Origin: Chitinophaga ginsengisegetis
GTDB lineage: Bacteria > Bacteroidota > Bacteroidia > Chitinophagales > Chitinophagaceae
Assembly: GCF_900168065.1 (NCBI RefSeq)
Contig: NZ_FUZZ01000003.1
Coordinates: 868,001-932,000, forward strand
Direction of reading: 5' to 3'
Length of the DNA stretch: 64,000 bases
Shown in pieces: positions 45,359 to 52,899 of this stretch. The stretch's first letter is position 1. Each line of letters starts with the position of its first letter. The position numbers and the translations under genes are program-made. The notes beneath the pieces were generated by a model. It saw only the letters and a list, made by a program, of their open reading frames with translations. It was not told the DNA's origin and did not search any database.

Positions 45359-46033
45359 ATGGATACAGCAGTTACAGCGAAGAAAAAATGGTGGGCCGGA
45401 GGATATTCTCCCTTTAATGTGAGCTATGGTAAGTTGATGATGTGGTACTTCCTGATGTCAGATGCGTTCACATTCGGCGCATTGTTGATTTCATATGGTA
45501 CCATCCGGTTTTCCAGCCCATCCTGGCCTGATCCGAATGAGGTGTTCCGCTCCTTCCCTGGCATGGGCCATGCCAACTTGCCGTTGGTATTTGTGAGTTT
45601 GATGACCTTCATTCTCATCATGAGTTCTGTAACCATGGTACTGGCGGTACATGCCGGTCACATGAGAGATAAAAAAGCAGTGGCCAAATGGATGCTCTGG
45701 ACCATCGTTGGTGGTATCGCGTTCCTGAGCTGTCAGGCATGGGAATGGACACATCTGTATCACGAAGGCGCATGGTGGGGTCGTAATCCTTTCCTGAACG
45801 TTGACGGTACACTGGCATCTACCAACTTTACCAACTTCTTCTTTACCATTACCGGTTTCCACGGTTTACACGTAACTTCCGGTGTGATCCTGAATATCGT
45901 TATCCTGGCCAACGTACTGAAAGGTACTTATGAGCACAGAGGTCACTACGAAATGGTAGAAAAAGTAGGTTTATACTGGCACTTTGTAGATCTGGTTTGG
46001 GTATTCGTATTCACCTGCTTCTACCTGCTCTGA
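45359..46033 (+). CDS. Cytochrome c oxidase subunit III (second copy)
   Basis: 224 residues. Membrane segments and motifs of COX3 are present: MMWYFLMSDAFTFGALLISY, QAWEWTHLYHEGAWWG, FFTITGFHGLHVTSGVILNI and the final GLYWHFVDLVWVFVFTCFYLL. COX3 stabilises subunit I and its proton entry. It follows the shorter COX3-like gene by 27 bases. Confidence 0.95.
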   Translation: MDTAVTAKKKWWAGGYSPFNVSYGKLMMWYFLMSDAFTFGALLISYGTIRFSSPSWPDPNEVFRSFPGMGHANLPLVFVSLMTFILIMSSVTMVLAVHAGHMRDKKAVAKWMLWTIVGGIAFLSCQAWEWTHLYHEGAWWGRNPFLNVDGTLASTNFTNFFFTITGFHGLHVTSGVILNIVILANVLKGTYEHRGHYEMVEKVGLYWHFVDLVWVFVFTCFYLL

Positions 46034-46115
46034 GCCAAAGGCAAGCAGAATAGTACAAGGTTTGTTGTTGATTATTTGGAATCTGATTTTTAGAATTTAT
46101 TTAATTTAAATAGTA

Positions 46116-46520
46116 ATGGAGCATACACATACTGAGGCTGGGCATGAAGCTGCACATGTCGATTCATCTACCAAAACAATCTGGAGAACGTTCTGGATCC
46201 TGTTGTGTATCACAATGGTGGAAGTAGGTCTGGCCTTTTTACATCTGGAAACAGGTTTCCCCAGCAGGGTATTCCTGAATGCGATCTTCGTTGGCCTCAC
46301 TGTAGTGAAAGCCTTCTATATCGTTGCTGAATTCATGCACCTGGGTCATGAAATCAAAAACCTGATCCTTACCATATTGATTCCGTTACTGTTATTTGTA
46401 TGGTTTATCATTGCATTCCTGTACGAAGGTGATTCCTGGAAAAACATGCGGAAAGACCTGAAACCAGGTACTCCAATTGAAACGCCAAAGGCTCCTGCAA
46501 AAGAAGGACATCATTATTAA
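46116..46520 (+). CDS. Cytochrome c oxidase subunit IV family protein
   Basis: 134 residues, three membrane segments (about 20-40, 52-75, 82-105), an N-terminal His/Glu-rich part (MEHTHTEAGHEAAHVD) and the IV-like segment VVKAFYIVAEFMHLGHEIKN. This is the small bacterial subunit IV, which stabilises CuB binding in subunit I. Position in the cox operon confirms. Confidence 0.92.
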   Translation: MEHTHTEAGHEAAHVDSSTKTIWRTFWILLCITMVEVGLAFLHLETGFPSRVFLNAIFVGLTVVKAFYIVAEFMHLGHEIKNLILTILIPLLLFVWFIIAFLYEGDSWKNMRKDLKPGTPIETPKAPAKEGHHY

Positions 46521-46567
46521 TTTCATCATAAACTATCAGGATCATCTCTCGCAGGGCTTTATTAGGA

Positions 46568-47266
46568 GTGTCGTTGGCTATACTGGTGCCACTTTTGGGT
46601 TATCTCATTGTAGATCACTATGGAAAAAATGTGGTGCCTGTACCAGGATACTTCATCCCGGAAAGAGTAGATACGATCTCAGAAAATGGTAAAGTTTCGT
46701 ACGATACCGTTTTTCATAAGATCAGGGATTTTAAACTGACCAACCAACTTGGAGAAAAGGTGAGTTTGAAAGACATGGAAGGAAAAGTGTTACTGGTTGA
46801 TTTCTTTTTCACCTCCTGCCCAAGTATCTGTCCTACATTAACAAAAAACCTGAAAAAGGTACAGAGCGCCTACGTAAAGAACGATTCTTTGCTGCAGATC
46901 CTCTCCTTTTCAGTAGACCCGGAAAGGGATACGGTAGATAAGCTGCGTAAGTACGCATACGACTACCAGATCAATCCCGACAACTGGTGGCTGCTCACAG
47001 GGAGTAAAAAGGAGATCTATGATCTCGCCAGAAATGATTTCTTTGTTTCTGTAACACAGGGAGATGGCGGTCCGGACGACTTTATACATACCGAGAAGCT
47101 GGTATTAATCGACAAAAACAGGAATATCCGTGGATATTATAACGGTCTTGATTCCAATGATGTAAAAAGATGCGCAGGCGATATCGCCATATTGCATCTG
47201 GCGAAAGACAGACACCGACCGGGTTTTGCGGCCTTCCTAAAAAAACTGTTCTCCGGAGAGAAGTAA
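46568..47266 (+). CDS. SCO1/SenC copper chaperone of the oxidase cluster
   Basis: 232 residues from a GTG at 46568. No ATG exists between this codon and the upstream in-frame TAA at 46529, and the GTG start leaves a membrane anchor (LAILVPLLGYLIV) lacking the usual positive residues in front; the codons before it would read ISRRALLG, so a rarer start codon further upstream is possible. The domain has CPSIC (CxxxC; FFFTSCPSICPTL) and the His of DDFIHTEKLVLID, the full copper-binding set. It should load CuA of subunit II. It overlaps the end of no other gene. Confidence 0.9.
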   Translation: MSLAILVPLLGYLIVDHYGKNVVPVPGYFIPERVDTISENGKVSYDTVFHKIRDFKLTNQLGEKVSLKDMEGKVLLVDFFFTSCPSICPTLTKNLKKVQSAYVKNDSLLQILSFSVDPERDTVDKLRKYAYDYQINPDNWWLLTGSKKEIYDLARNDFFVSVTQGDGGPDDFIHTEKLVLIDKNRNIRGYYNGLDSNDVKRCAGDIAILHLAKDRHRPGFAAFLKKLFSGEK

Positions 47267-47284
47267 TAAAAATAATTATAAAGG

Positions 47285-47329
47285 AAAGGTGAATAAGGAA
47301 AGGTTGTTCACCTTTCTTTATTCACCTTT
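47285..47329 (+). terminator. 20-bp hairpin inside the cox cluster
   Basis: Arms 47285-47304 and 47310-47329 pair over 20 bases with one G-T pair and a TGTTC loop. It separates the SCO gene from the DUF420 gene and is followed by T-rich sequence, so transcripts probably end or are processed here. Confidence 0.8.
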
Positions 47330-47344
47330 TACATTTTAGTGGAT

Positions 47345-47917
47345 ATGGAATTCAAGAACAGAAATCTCAATACGCCTATTACCATCGTGTCGATAGCTAT
47401 ACCCGCGCTGGTTGCGTTATTGTTTGTGTTGCCCAAGCCGGAAATGCATCCTGGTTTTGATATCAGGATACTGCCGCTGTTCCATGCCATCCTCAATACC
47501 AGTACCGCTGTTTTACTACTGGCCAGCTTGTATTTTATAAAGAACGGGCATGTAAAAGCCCATAAGATCACCAATTTAATTGCAGTGGGTTTGTCGGCAG
47601 TGTTCCTGCTTTCGTATGTTACGTACCATGCACTGGCTACAGAAACCCGTTTTGGCGACCTGGATCATAACGGTATCCTGGATGCCGGCGAAAAAGCGAT
47701 GCTGGGTGGCATCCGTTATATTTACTACTTCCTGTTACTGACACATATTGTACTGGCCGCCATTATAGTGCCGTTGGTGCTTTTCACGCTGCTACGCGGA
47801 TTTCAGAATGATATTCCACGCCACCGCAAAATTGCCCGTATTACATGGCCTATCTGGTTTTATGTAGCGGTAACGGGTGTGATTGTTTATATTATGATTT
47901 CCCCTTATTACCATTGA
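47345..47917 (+). CDS. DUF420 family (CtaM/YozB-like) oxidase assembly protein
   Basis: 190 residues from the ATG at 47345 (a GTG two codons upstream is in frame). Five membrane segments with conserved His in LPLFHAILN, KAHKITNL, VTYHALA and LLLTHIVLAAIIVPLVL, the DUF420/COG2322 pattern. In Firmicutes the homologue CtaM is required for making active aa3-type oxidase. Unusual: between segments three and four stands D105-L-D-H-N-G-I-L-D-A-G-E116, a perfect EF-hand-type calcium loop. Position right after SCO supports an assembly role. Confidence 0.88.
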   Translation: MEFKNRNLNTPITIVSIAIPALVALLFVLPKPEMHPGFDIRILPLFHAILNTSTAVLLLASLYFIKNGHVKAHKITNLIAVGLSAVFLLSYVTYHALATETRFGDLDHNGILDAGEKAMLGGIRYIYYFLLLTHIVLAAIIVPLVLFTLLRGFQNDIPRHRKIARITWPIWFYVAVTGVIVYIMISPYYH

Positions 47918-47951
47918 TAGAATTAAGGAGATTTTTTTAAGACAGATAGCC

Positions 47952-47959
47952 TAATTTTG
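47952..47959 (+). promoter_or_regulatory. -7 element for the small Cys-motif protein
   Basis: TAATTTTG matches TAnnTTTG, 20 bases before the ATG at 47980. A T-run at 47932-47938 takes the -33 region; no true TTTG. Confidence 0.4.
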
Positions 47960-47979
47960 TGAGATCAAACAATAATACT

Positions 47980-48195
47980 ATGAAGAAGACAGGTTTGTTT
48001 TTACTGACAGTGTTTTTGACGGTGATGAGCGGATCAGTAATGGCGCAATGTTCCCTGTGTACTAAAACGGCTCAGCAGCTGGGCGAAGGCCCGGCAAAAG
48101 GTTTGAACAATGGTATTCTGATGCTGGCTTTAACGCCCCTGGCCATTATTGGTTTCCTGGCTTTCCGGTGGTGGAGAAGTAATAAAGAAGCCTGA
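47980..48195 (+). CDS. Small secreted/membrane CxxC protein of the oxidase cluster
   Basis: 71 residues from the ATG at 47980 (an in-frame GTG lies at 47959). A signal peptide (MKKTGLFLLTVFLTVMSGSVMAQ) is followed at once by CSLC, a short linker with GPAKGLNNGILML and one membrane helix (about 46-64), ending WWRSNKEA. Small proteins of this kind are common at the end of Bacteroidota cytochrome oxidase clusters. The CxxC at the mature N-terminus could bind metal or act in thiol exchange; not demonstrated. Confidence 0.8.
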   Translation: MKKTGLFLLTVFLTVMSGSVMAQCSLCTKTAQQLGEGPAKGLNNGILMLALTPLAIIGFLAFRWWRSNKEA

Positions 48196-48221
48196 CAATT
48201 TTCGTATAACCCAAAATAACT

Positions 48222-48695
48222 ATGATTACCTACAGAAAGGCGGATATAACGGATATCCCGCAGTTAGTGCATTTGCGGCTGCAGTTTCTGAAAGAAATTT
48301 ACCCTAAGTCTGATAACTCCCAGGATGCCGTGTTGAAGGATCAGCTCAGGGTCTACTTAACAGAACATCTCTCTAAAGATAATTTTGTAAACTGGTTTGC
48401 TGACGCAGAAGGCGAGGTAGTGGCCAGCGCAGGCATCGTTTTTTACAACCAGCCTCCACTGTACCACAACCTCGAAGGCAAAGTGGCCTATATTCTGAAC
48501 GTATACACGCTTCCTGCCTTCCGCCGGAAAGGTATTGCAAAAACGTTGATGCAAAAGATCCTCGACGAAGCCAGAGAGCGTAATACCGGAAAGGTGAGCT
48601 TACATACCAGTAAAGAAGGCCGTTTATTATATGAACAGTTCGGGTTTGTGGCCGGTGATAATGAAATGACCTGCCAGTTGCCCCGTATTCAATAA
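48222..48695 (+). CDS. GNAT family N-acetyltransferase
   Basis: 157 residues. The GNAT fold is shown by the N-terminal IRKADITDIPQL-like start, GEVVASAGIVFY, the strand AYILNVYTLPAFRRKGIAKTLM with the acetyl-CoA loop (R-x-x-G-x-A), and the C-terminal GRLLYEQFGF. It transfers an acetyl group to an unknown amine. It lies 26 bases after the oxidase cluster but has no obvious link with respiration. Confidence 0.9.
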   Translation: MITYRKADITDIPQLVHLRLQFLKEIYPKSDNSQDAVLKDQLRVYLTEHLSKDNFVNWFADAEGEVVASAGIVFYNQPPLYHNLEGKVAYILNVYTLPAFRRKGIAKTLMQKILDEARERNTGKVSLHTSKEGRLLYEQFGFVAGDNEMTCQLPRIQ

Positions 48696-48702
48696 ATAGC
48701 AG

Positions 48703-49311
48703 CTACTCTTCGCGGAGCTGAAAAACGGGACATTCCATTCTTAAGCCACCGTTGTTCAAAGAGATCTTCAGTTTGTTACAGTGATAACCTTTCTTTTCGT
48801 TGAGGTGCTCACAGTTAAAGCACATGGGCTGCGTGGAAATAATTTCCTGTTGATTAAGCTGGTAAATCAGCTGCATCAGCTGTTCCAGCAGTCCGGCCTG
48901 ATCTTTCAATGGCAGTTGTGCTACCGTTGCCTGTAAAGGATCCGCAAATTGCTCTACTTTTCTGGCAACTGCCTTTCCCTCTTTTACCAGGTGTAAGGTG
49001 TGGCTGCGGGTGTCTGTAGGGCTTGCCTTACGCGTCAGGTAGTTCTTCTGTTCCAGTGATTTTACTGCATCGCTGATGGTGGCTTTGGTCATGTTGAAGT
49101 ACGATGCCAATGTTGTTACAGTACGTTTTTCTTCCGGGTAGTGCAGTAAAAAGGTAAGTACCTGGATTTGTATGGGACTAAGTCCATACTGAGTTGCTTC
49201 CTGCCATAATAATACGCGGAAGGCTTCTGATAATCGCTCCAGGGAGGCCACTACTTTACTAGGTGTGTTTTCTGCCTGCTGTGCAGGGCTGAATGTGGAA
49301 ACTTTCCCCAT
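48703..49311 (-). CDS. MarR family regulator with Cys-rich C-terminal extension
   Basis: 202 residues. The winged-helix part (about 25-150) has YGLSPIQIQVLTFLLHYPEEKRTVTTLASYFNMTKATISDAVKSLEQKNYL. After it, residues 160-200 add MCFNCEHL, GYHCNKLK and MECPVF: C164, C167, C178, C194 with His 169 and 177 nearby, a possible zinc or iron-sulfur site. MarR proteins are usually repressors released by small molecules or oxidants; the Cys cluster suggests metal or redox control. Target unknown; the upstream minus-strand genes (DUF2024, protoglobin) might be controlled together with it. Confidence 0.9.
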   Translation of the reverse strand: MGKVSTFSPAQQAENTPSKVVASLERLSEAFRVLLWQEATQYGLSPIQIQVLTFLLHYPEEKRTVTTLASYFNMTKATISDAVKSLEQKNYLTRKASPTDTRSHTLHLVKEGKAVARKVEQFADPLQATVAQLPLKDQAGLLEQLMQLIYQLNQQEIISTQPMCFNCEHLNEKKGYHCNKLKISLNNGGLRMECPVFQLREE

Positions 49312-49410
49312 ATATTCTTGCTGTCCTTATAGTTAATGTGGCAAGGTACAATATAAATATATGGCGTGAAATAGCATATTAGTGACATTCCTGCGTGAAT
49401 CCGGCTTTTT

Positions 49411-49671
49411 TTAGTGACATCCCTCCAATTCATGGATATAATACCCTTTTTGCCGGATATGGGTTTCCCAGCGGGGTATAATTTCGGTGATATGACAAAA
49501 ACGGCAGTCTTTCCGGGAAACAATTAACCCCTCCCCCCTTTTGGATTGGAGATAAGTATTCCCATAAATCAGTACATCATCAAATGAGGTCTCCTTTGTA
49601 ACTATGATGTCGAAATGCAGATATCCTCCATCTTTTTTCTTAACATAAGTGTCGAAGACAGCAACTTGCAT
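49411..49671 (-). CDS. DUF2024 family protein
   Basis: 86 residues from the ATG at 49671, chosen because MQVAVFDTYVKKKDGGYLHFDII is the family start; the frame stays open into the protoglobin gene, which is not used. The family end CRFCHITEIIPRWE...GYYIHELEGCH is complete with the CxxC-H pair that may bind a metal. No reaction is known. It lies 34 bases downstream of the protoglobin-like gene and shares its strand, so the two are probably co-transcribed. Confidence 0.9.
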   Translation of the reverse strand: MQVAVFDTYVKKKDGGYLHFDIIVTKETSFDDVLIYGNTYLQSKRGEGLIVSRKDCRFCHITEIIPRWETHIRQKGYYIHELEGCH

Positions 49672-49705
49672 TGGAATACTTTTGATGCTAACGTAAATGG
49701 TTATA

Positions 49706-50284
49706 CTAAAAAGGGAGTTGTCGGGGTTGAGGGTATACCCATAACAATACACTAAAACTAATTGCTTTGAACCATGCCTGCTGCATGCGCTCTACCTCCG
49801 CGGCAGAGTGCCCGTGTTTGCTTAAATAGGGTCTGCCGGCTTCTGAAACAGGATATATAAAAGAAGACAGGTAGCGTAAGTATATCATGGGCAACGGGTC
49901 CATATCATGCTCCGCCGCGGGCCTGAGTTGCAGCTGTGCCGCAATCCGTTCTTCAAACTGCCACCACGGATTTCCTTCCTGGCGGCTGCATAAATCAGCT
50001 ATCCATTTACGGAATTGCGGGCGGAGCGATAGCAGGTATTGCATATCGGGAGCGCCATCCCTGGTGAAATAGGTAGCGAGATAGTTATTCTTTAAAATGG
50101 TATCATACCAGCTGGTCAGAATGTCTTCTGTATGTGGGGCCAGGATGTTTCCTGCCATCACCAGGTATTGCTCGTCCTCATGGGTAAACAACAACATCCT
50201 TTTTAGTCTGACCAGTGTTTGCGCATCCAGTGAGGGTTGGGGGTTATCAGCGCCAGCTGTGCCTTGATGCATAGCGTCATTCAT
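49706..50284 (-). CDS. Protoglobin-like protein
   Basis: 192 residues. The globin-type helices match the protoglobin family: RLKRMLLFTHEDEQYL, SWYDTILKNNYLATYF, QFRKWIADLC, WWQFEERIAAQL, PMIYLRYLSSFIYPV and the C-terminal VERMQQAWFKAISFSVLLWVYPQ. Protoglobins bind heme and O2, CO or NO. The place where the family has its proximal His (in E-I-G-x-R-H) reads R-I-A-A-Q-L118, so the usual heme ligand appears to be missing. It may be a non-heme sensor-type globin, or use another ligand such as H126. Followed by DUF2024. Confidence 0.82.
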   Translation of the reverse strand: MNDAMHQGTAGADNPQPSLDAQTLVRLKRMLLFTHEDEQYLVMAGNILAPHTEDILTSWYDTILKNNYLATYFTRDGAPDMQYLLSLRPQFRKWIADLCSRQEGNPWWQFEERIAAQLQLRPAAEHDMDPLPMIYLRYLSSFIYPVSEAGRPYLSKHGHSAAEVERMQQAWFKAISFSVLLWVYPQPRQLPF

Positions 50285-50323
50285 ACAGTTTAAATTTTGG
50301 TTTCCTTCACGGATTGGTTATTA

Positions 50324-50354
50324 CAAATATAATAAGGTTACCTAACTAAAACAA
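50324..50354 (-). promoter_or_regulatory. Promoter of the protoglobin-DUF2024 genes
   Basis: On the minus strand TTG (50354-50352) and TATATTTG (50331-50324) are 20 bases apart, a good Bacteroidota promoter 40 bases before the start codon. Confidence 0.6.
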
Positions 50355-50411
50355 TAATATAATGACGTATATTCCTATACGTTAGCTATTAAATATATTA
50401 TTAAAAAATTA

Positions 50412-50443
50412 TTTGTGATTCTACAATGAACTATATAGCTTTG
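50412..50443 (+). promoter_or_regulatory. Promoter of the ClC-family gene
   Basis: TTTG (50412-50415) and TAGCTTTG (50436-50443) are 20 bases apart, 25 bases before the ATG at 50469. Confidence 0.65.
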
Positions 50444-50468
50444 ATAATCTGGTTGATAATATCCTTTC

Positions 50469-51725
50469 ATGATTAATAAGCTATACGCAATAACAAAAAA
50501 CGGTTGGCCGCCGGTAGCGGCAGCTGTACATATACCTGCGGATGTACCCGGCAAACGGGCATCGCGCACGTTGTATCTTTCCGTTGCAGCCATACTGGCG
50601 GCGGCAGCAGGCACTGTTGCCGCATGGGCCATTAGCGTTATCATCCATGCAGTTACTTCACTGGCTTATTATGGAGAAATGAGCACTGCTTCCACCGGTA
50701 TTGAAAATACAGAACAGGGATGGTGGATCATTGGTATTCCGGTAGCAGGCGCACTGTTACTCGTTGCCATTGCCCGTTACACCTCTCCCCTGCTTCGCGC
50801 AATGGGATTAACCGTGGCCATTGGCGCCGGTAATCCGCTGGGGATAGAAAATGCCGCGATGTTATTTAACGGAGGCTTAGGAGCTTGGATCGGTAAACTA
50901 TTCCGTTGTACAAACGACGAATGCCGGATCCTTTTTACAGCCGGCGTGTGCAGCACATTAGGCAGTCTCTTTGGCGCGCCGGTAGCGGCGGTATTCCTTG
51001 CCCTGGAAGTGTTTCTGGCGGAATGGACGCCTGGCAATATATTACCGGTTGCAGCGGCGGCCGCCACCGCTGCTGCAGGGAGTTATCTGTATCGTGGTAC
51101 CAGCCCTGTACTGAGCTTCACCCCCCTGCCGGCTATGAATGCAAAAGCAGTAGCAGGTTATATGATAGTAGCTTTACTGGTGGGGTTATGGGCGAGACTA
51201 AGTATAGTATTGTATCGTCTTGTTGAGAAATGGTTCGGAAAACTAACTAAATACAATACATGGTATCTTTTACTGGCGGCATTGCTGACAGGCATCATCG
51301 GCTATATTTCCCCGCGGATACTGGGTACCGGCGAAGGTTATATCCGTGACCTGCTGGAGGCACATGTTACGTTAGCCATCCTTTTTGCGCTGGCCTTTCT
51401 GAAATGGATCGCCTGGCTTTTCTTTTCGGGCGCCAATAAAACCGGCAGCGGCATTATTCCATTGCTGGTCATAGGAGGCGCTATGGGTTTGTTGATTGGC
51501 GCACCGCTGCAAATGGCTTTTCCTTCTTTAATGATCAACGCCGGAGTAGTGGTAATAGTGGGCATGGGCGCCATGCTGGCGGGTACAACCCGTGCGGTGT
51601 TAACGGCTATTATATTACTGCTGGAAATGACCCATGATATCAATGTGGCTCTTCCTGCAATATTGGCCTGCATACTGGCTTATGGCATTGCCATCTTCAA
51701 AAGTAAAAAAGCGCAAAACGATTAA
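50469..51725 (+). CDS. ClC-family chloride channel/transporter, shortened
   Basis: 418 residues with the ClC helix pattern: APVAAVFLALEVFLAEWTPGNILPV (helices E-F region), LLLAALLTGIIGYISPRILGTGEGYI, and GSGIIPLLVIGGAMGLLIG (usual GxFxP helix N), then AGTTRAVLTAIILLLEMT. Compared with family members known to me, the GxGIPE loop and about 30 residues after it are absent: RAMG at about residue 113 runs directly into TVAIGAGNPLGIEN. The gating motif GxEGP reads GIENA, so the Glu is kept but its surroundings are not. The reading frame is intact. Transport activity is therefore uncertain. Confidence 0.85.
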   Translation: MINKLYAITKNGWPPVAAAVHIPADVPGKRASRTLYLSVAAILAAAAGTVAAWAISVIIHAVTSLAYYGEMSTASTGIENTEQGWWIIGIPVAGALLLVAIARYTSPLLRAMGLTVAIGAGNPLGIENAAMLFNGGLGAWIGKLFRCTNDECRILFTAGVCSTLGSLFGAPVAAVFLALEVFLAEWTPGNILPVAAAAATAAAGSYLYRGTSPVLSFTPLPAMNAKAVAGYMIVALLVGLWARLSIVLYRLVEKWFGKLTKYNTWYLLLAALLTGIIGYISPRILGTGEGYIRDLLEAHVTLAILFALAFLKWIAWLFFSGANKTGSGIIPLLVIGGAMGLLIGAPLQMAFPSLMINAGVVVIVGMGAMLAGTTRAVLTAIILLLEMTHDINVALPAILACILAYGIAIFKSKKAQND

Positions 51726-51743
51726 CCGCTCTGCGCTTTTTTA
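51706..51743. terminator. Bidirectional terminator overlapping the ClC stop
   Basis: AAAAAAGCGCA (51706-51716) pairs with TGCGCTTTTTT (51733-51743). The left arm encodes the last residues of the ClC protein, and the A/T ends give T-runs on both strands, so it also serves the convergent SMR gene. Confidence 0.85.
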
Positions 51744-51745
51744 TT

Positions 51746-52072
51746 TTATTCGTGTCCCGAAACAAACTTCAACCCTACAATAGATCCTATTAGTAGCATC
51801 AGGAAAAAGATACGCAACATAGCGGCAGGTTCTTTAAAAAAGATCATACCGGCAATAGCAGTACCGGCAGCGCCAATGCCCGTCCATACTGCATAAGAAG
51901 TACCTATAGGAAGACCGCCATTAATGGCTTTATTCAAAAAGAAAAAGCTCAGACAGATACACACCGCAAAGCTGACGGAAGGCCACAACCTGGAAAAATT
52001 TTCGGAATACTTTAATGAAATAGTAAAGCCTATTTCAAACAGCCCGCCAATGACAAGGAATAACCAAGGCAT
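51746..52072 (-). CDS. SMR family exporter (SugE/Gdx type)
   Basis: 108 residues, four membrane helices, standard SMR length. The catalytic Glu13 lies in IGGLFEIGFTISLKYS, followed by FSRLWPS, the SugE/Gdx signature, and GTSYAVWTGIGAAGTAIAG. Known Gdx proteins export guanidinium in exchange for protons; others of the group export quaternary ammonium compounds. It has its own promoter and a leader of about 125 bases. Confidence 0.92.
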   Translation of the reverse strand: MPWLFLVIGGLFEIGFTISLKYSENFSRLWPSVSFAVCICLSFFFLNKAINGGLPIGTSYAVWTGIGAAGTAIAGMIFFKEPAAMLRIFFLMLLIGSIVGLKFVSGHE

Positions 52073-52207
52073 AATTACTGAATTTAGAAAGTAAGAAAAA
52101 AATATTGGAAATGAATGGGTATAAAACGCCCGCTCCCTGTGGATCAGAGACCGTAATTAAACACTGCGTAAGCGATAGATATGCCGAAAGAAGTAAAACG
52201 CATGCGG

Positions 52208-52235
52208 CAAAGGTAGCAAAAAATTATCTAAACAA
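52208..52235 (-). promoter_or_regulatory. Promoter and leader start of the SMR gene
   Basis: On the minus strand TTG (52235-52233) and TACCTTTG (52215-52208) are 17 bases apart. The -33 lies inside the end of the upstream gene. The leader runs from about 52203 to 52073. Confidence 0.6.
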
Positions 52236-52893
52236 TTCTGCGAAGCGCCTCACGCCTGCTGAGTGGTGCGAGTGTATGGCCATCAACAAATTTGCGTACA
52301 CTGTTGGGATTTGTTTTAGCATATTCCCGCAAAGCCCAGCCAATGGCTTTCTGGATAAAAAATTCTTTGGAGTGGGCGCATTGTTTTACATAATGGTATA
52401 ACAGCTGCTCGTTGGTATGTTGCTTGTATGCGTTCTGGTGTATAATGGCTGCACGTTGCAACCACATATTTTCACTGCTGACCCATTGGTTGGTAATAGC
52501 CGGCGATGCTTCGTGAAACTTTTTCAGCCACGGACCCGCGAGGCATGATACTATAGCGTCCACGCTGTCCCACCACGATTTATGAACAATCATGTATTCA
52601 AAGAGATGGATATCTTCTGCTCTCCATTCTTTGTTTAACAGTTGCATAAAATCTATAGCAGCATACTGATATTCACGTTCCGGTTTTTTCCATAATGCTT
52701 TTACCAGGGTCGGCATTTCGCCAATGGCAGGCAATCCATATTCTGCTTTTAATCCTTTGTTGATAAGGCGGCGCTCCGGCGCAGTAATGCCCAGGTATTC
52801 AAACTGGTCGCGCATGTATGCTTTCATAGCAACGGCATTGGCCGGATTGGCCGCCACCAGATATGCATCCGTGATCAGGTTAAGATAGCGCAT
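52228..52893 (-). CDS. DNA alkylation repair family protein (AlkC/AlkD type)
   Basis: 221 residues of helical HEAT-like repeats. Family segments: MRDQFEYLGITAPERRLINKG at the start, YQYAAIDFMQLL, FEYMIVHKSWWDSVDAIVSCLAGPWL (the WWDxVD substrate-cleft motif) and FFIQKAIGWALREYAKTNPNSV. Such proteins excise N3- and N7-alkylated bases. Six bases separate it from meaB, so they are co-transcribed though unrelated in role. Confidence 0.93.
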   Translation of the reverse strand: MRYLNLITDAYLVAANPANAVAMKAYMRDQFEYLGITAPERRLINKGLKAEYGLPAIGEMPTLVKALWKKPEREYQYAAIDFMQLLNKEWRAEDIHLFEYMIVHKSWWDSVDAIVSCLAGPWLKKFHEASPAITNQWVSSENMWLQRAAIIHQNAYKQHTNEQLLYHYVKQCAHSKEFFIQKAIGWALREYAKTNPNSVRKFVDGHTLAPLSRREALRRIV

Positions 52894-52899
52894 GTATCC

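Noticed and set aside
50469..51725. ClC gene as a pseudogene
   Set aside because: The frame is intact, the missing segment is in frame, and promoter and terminator are present; better seen as a short form.
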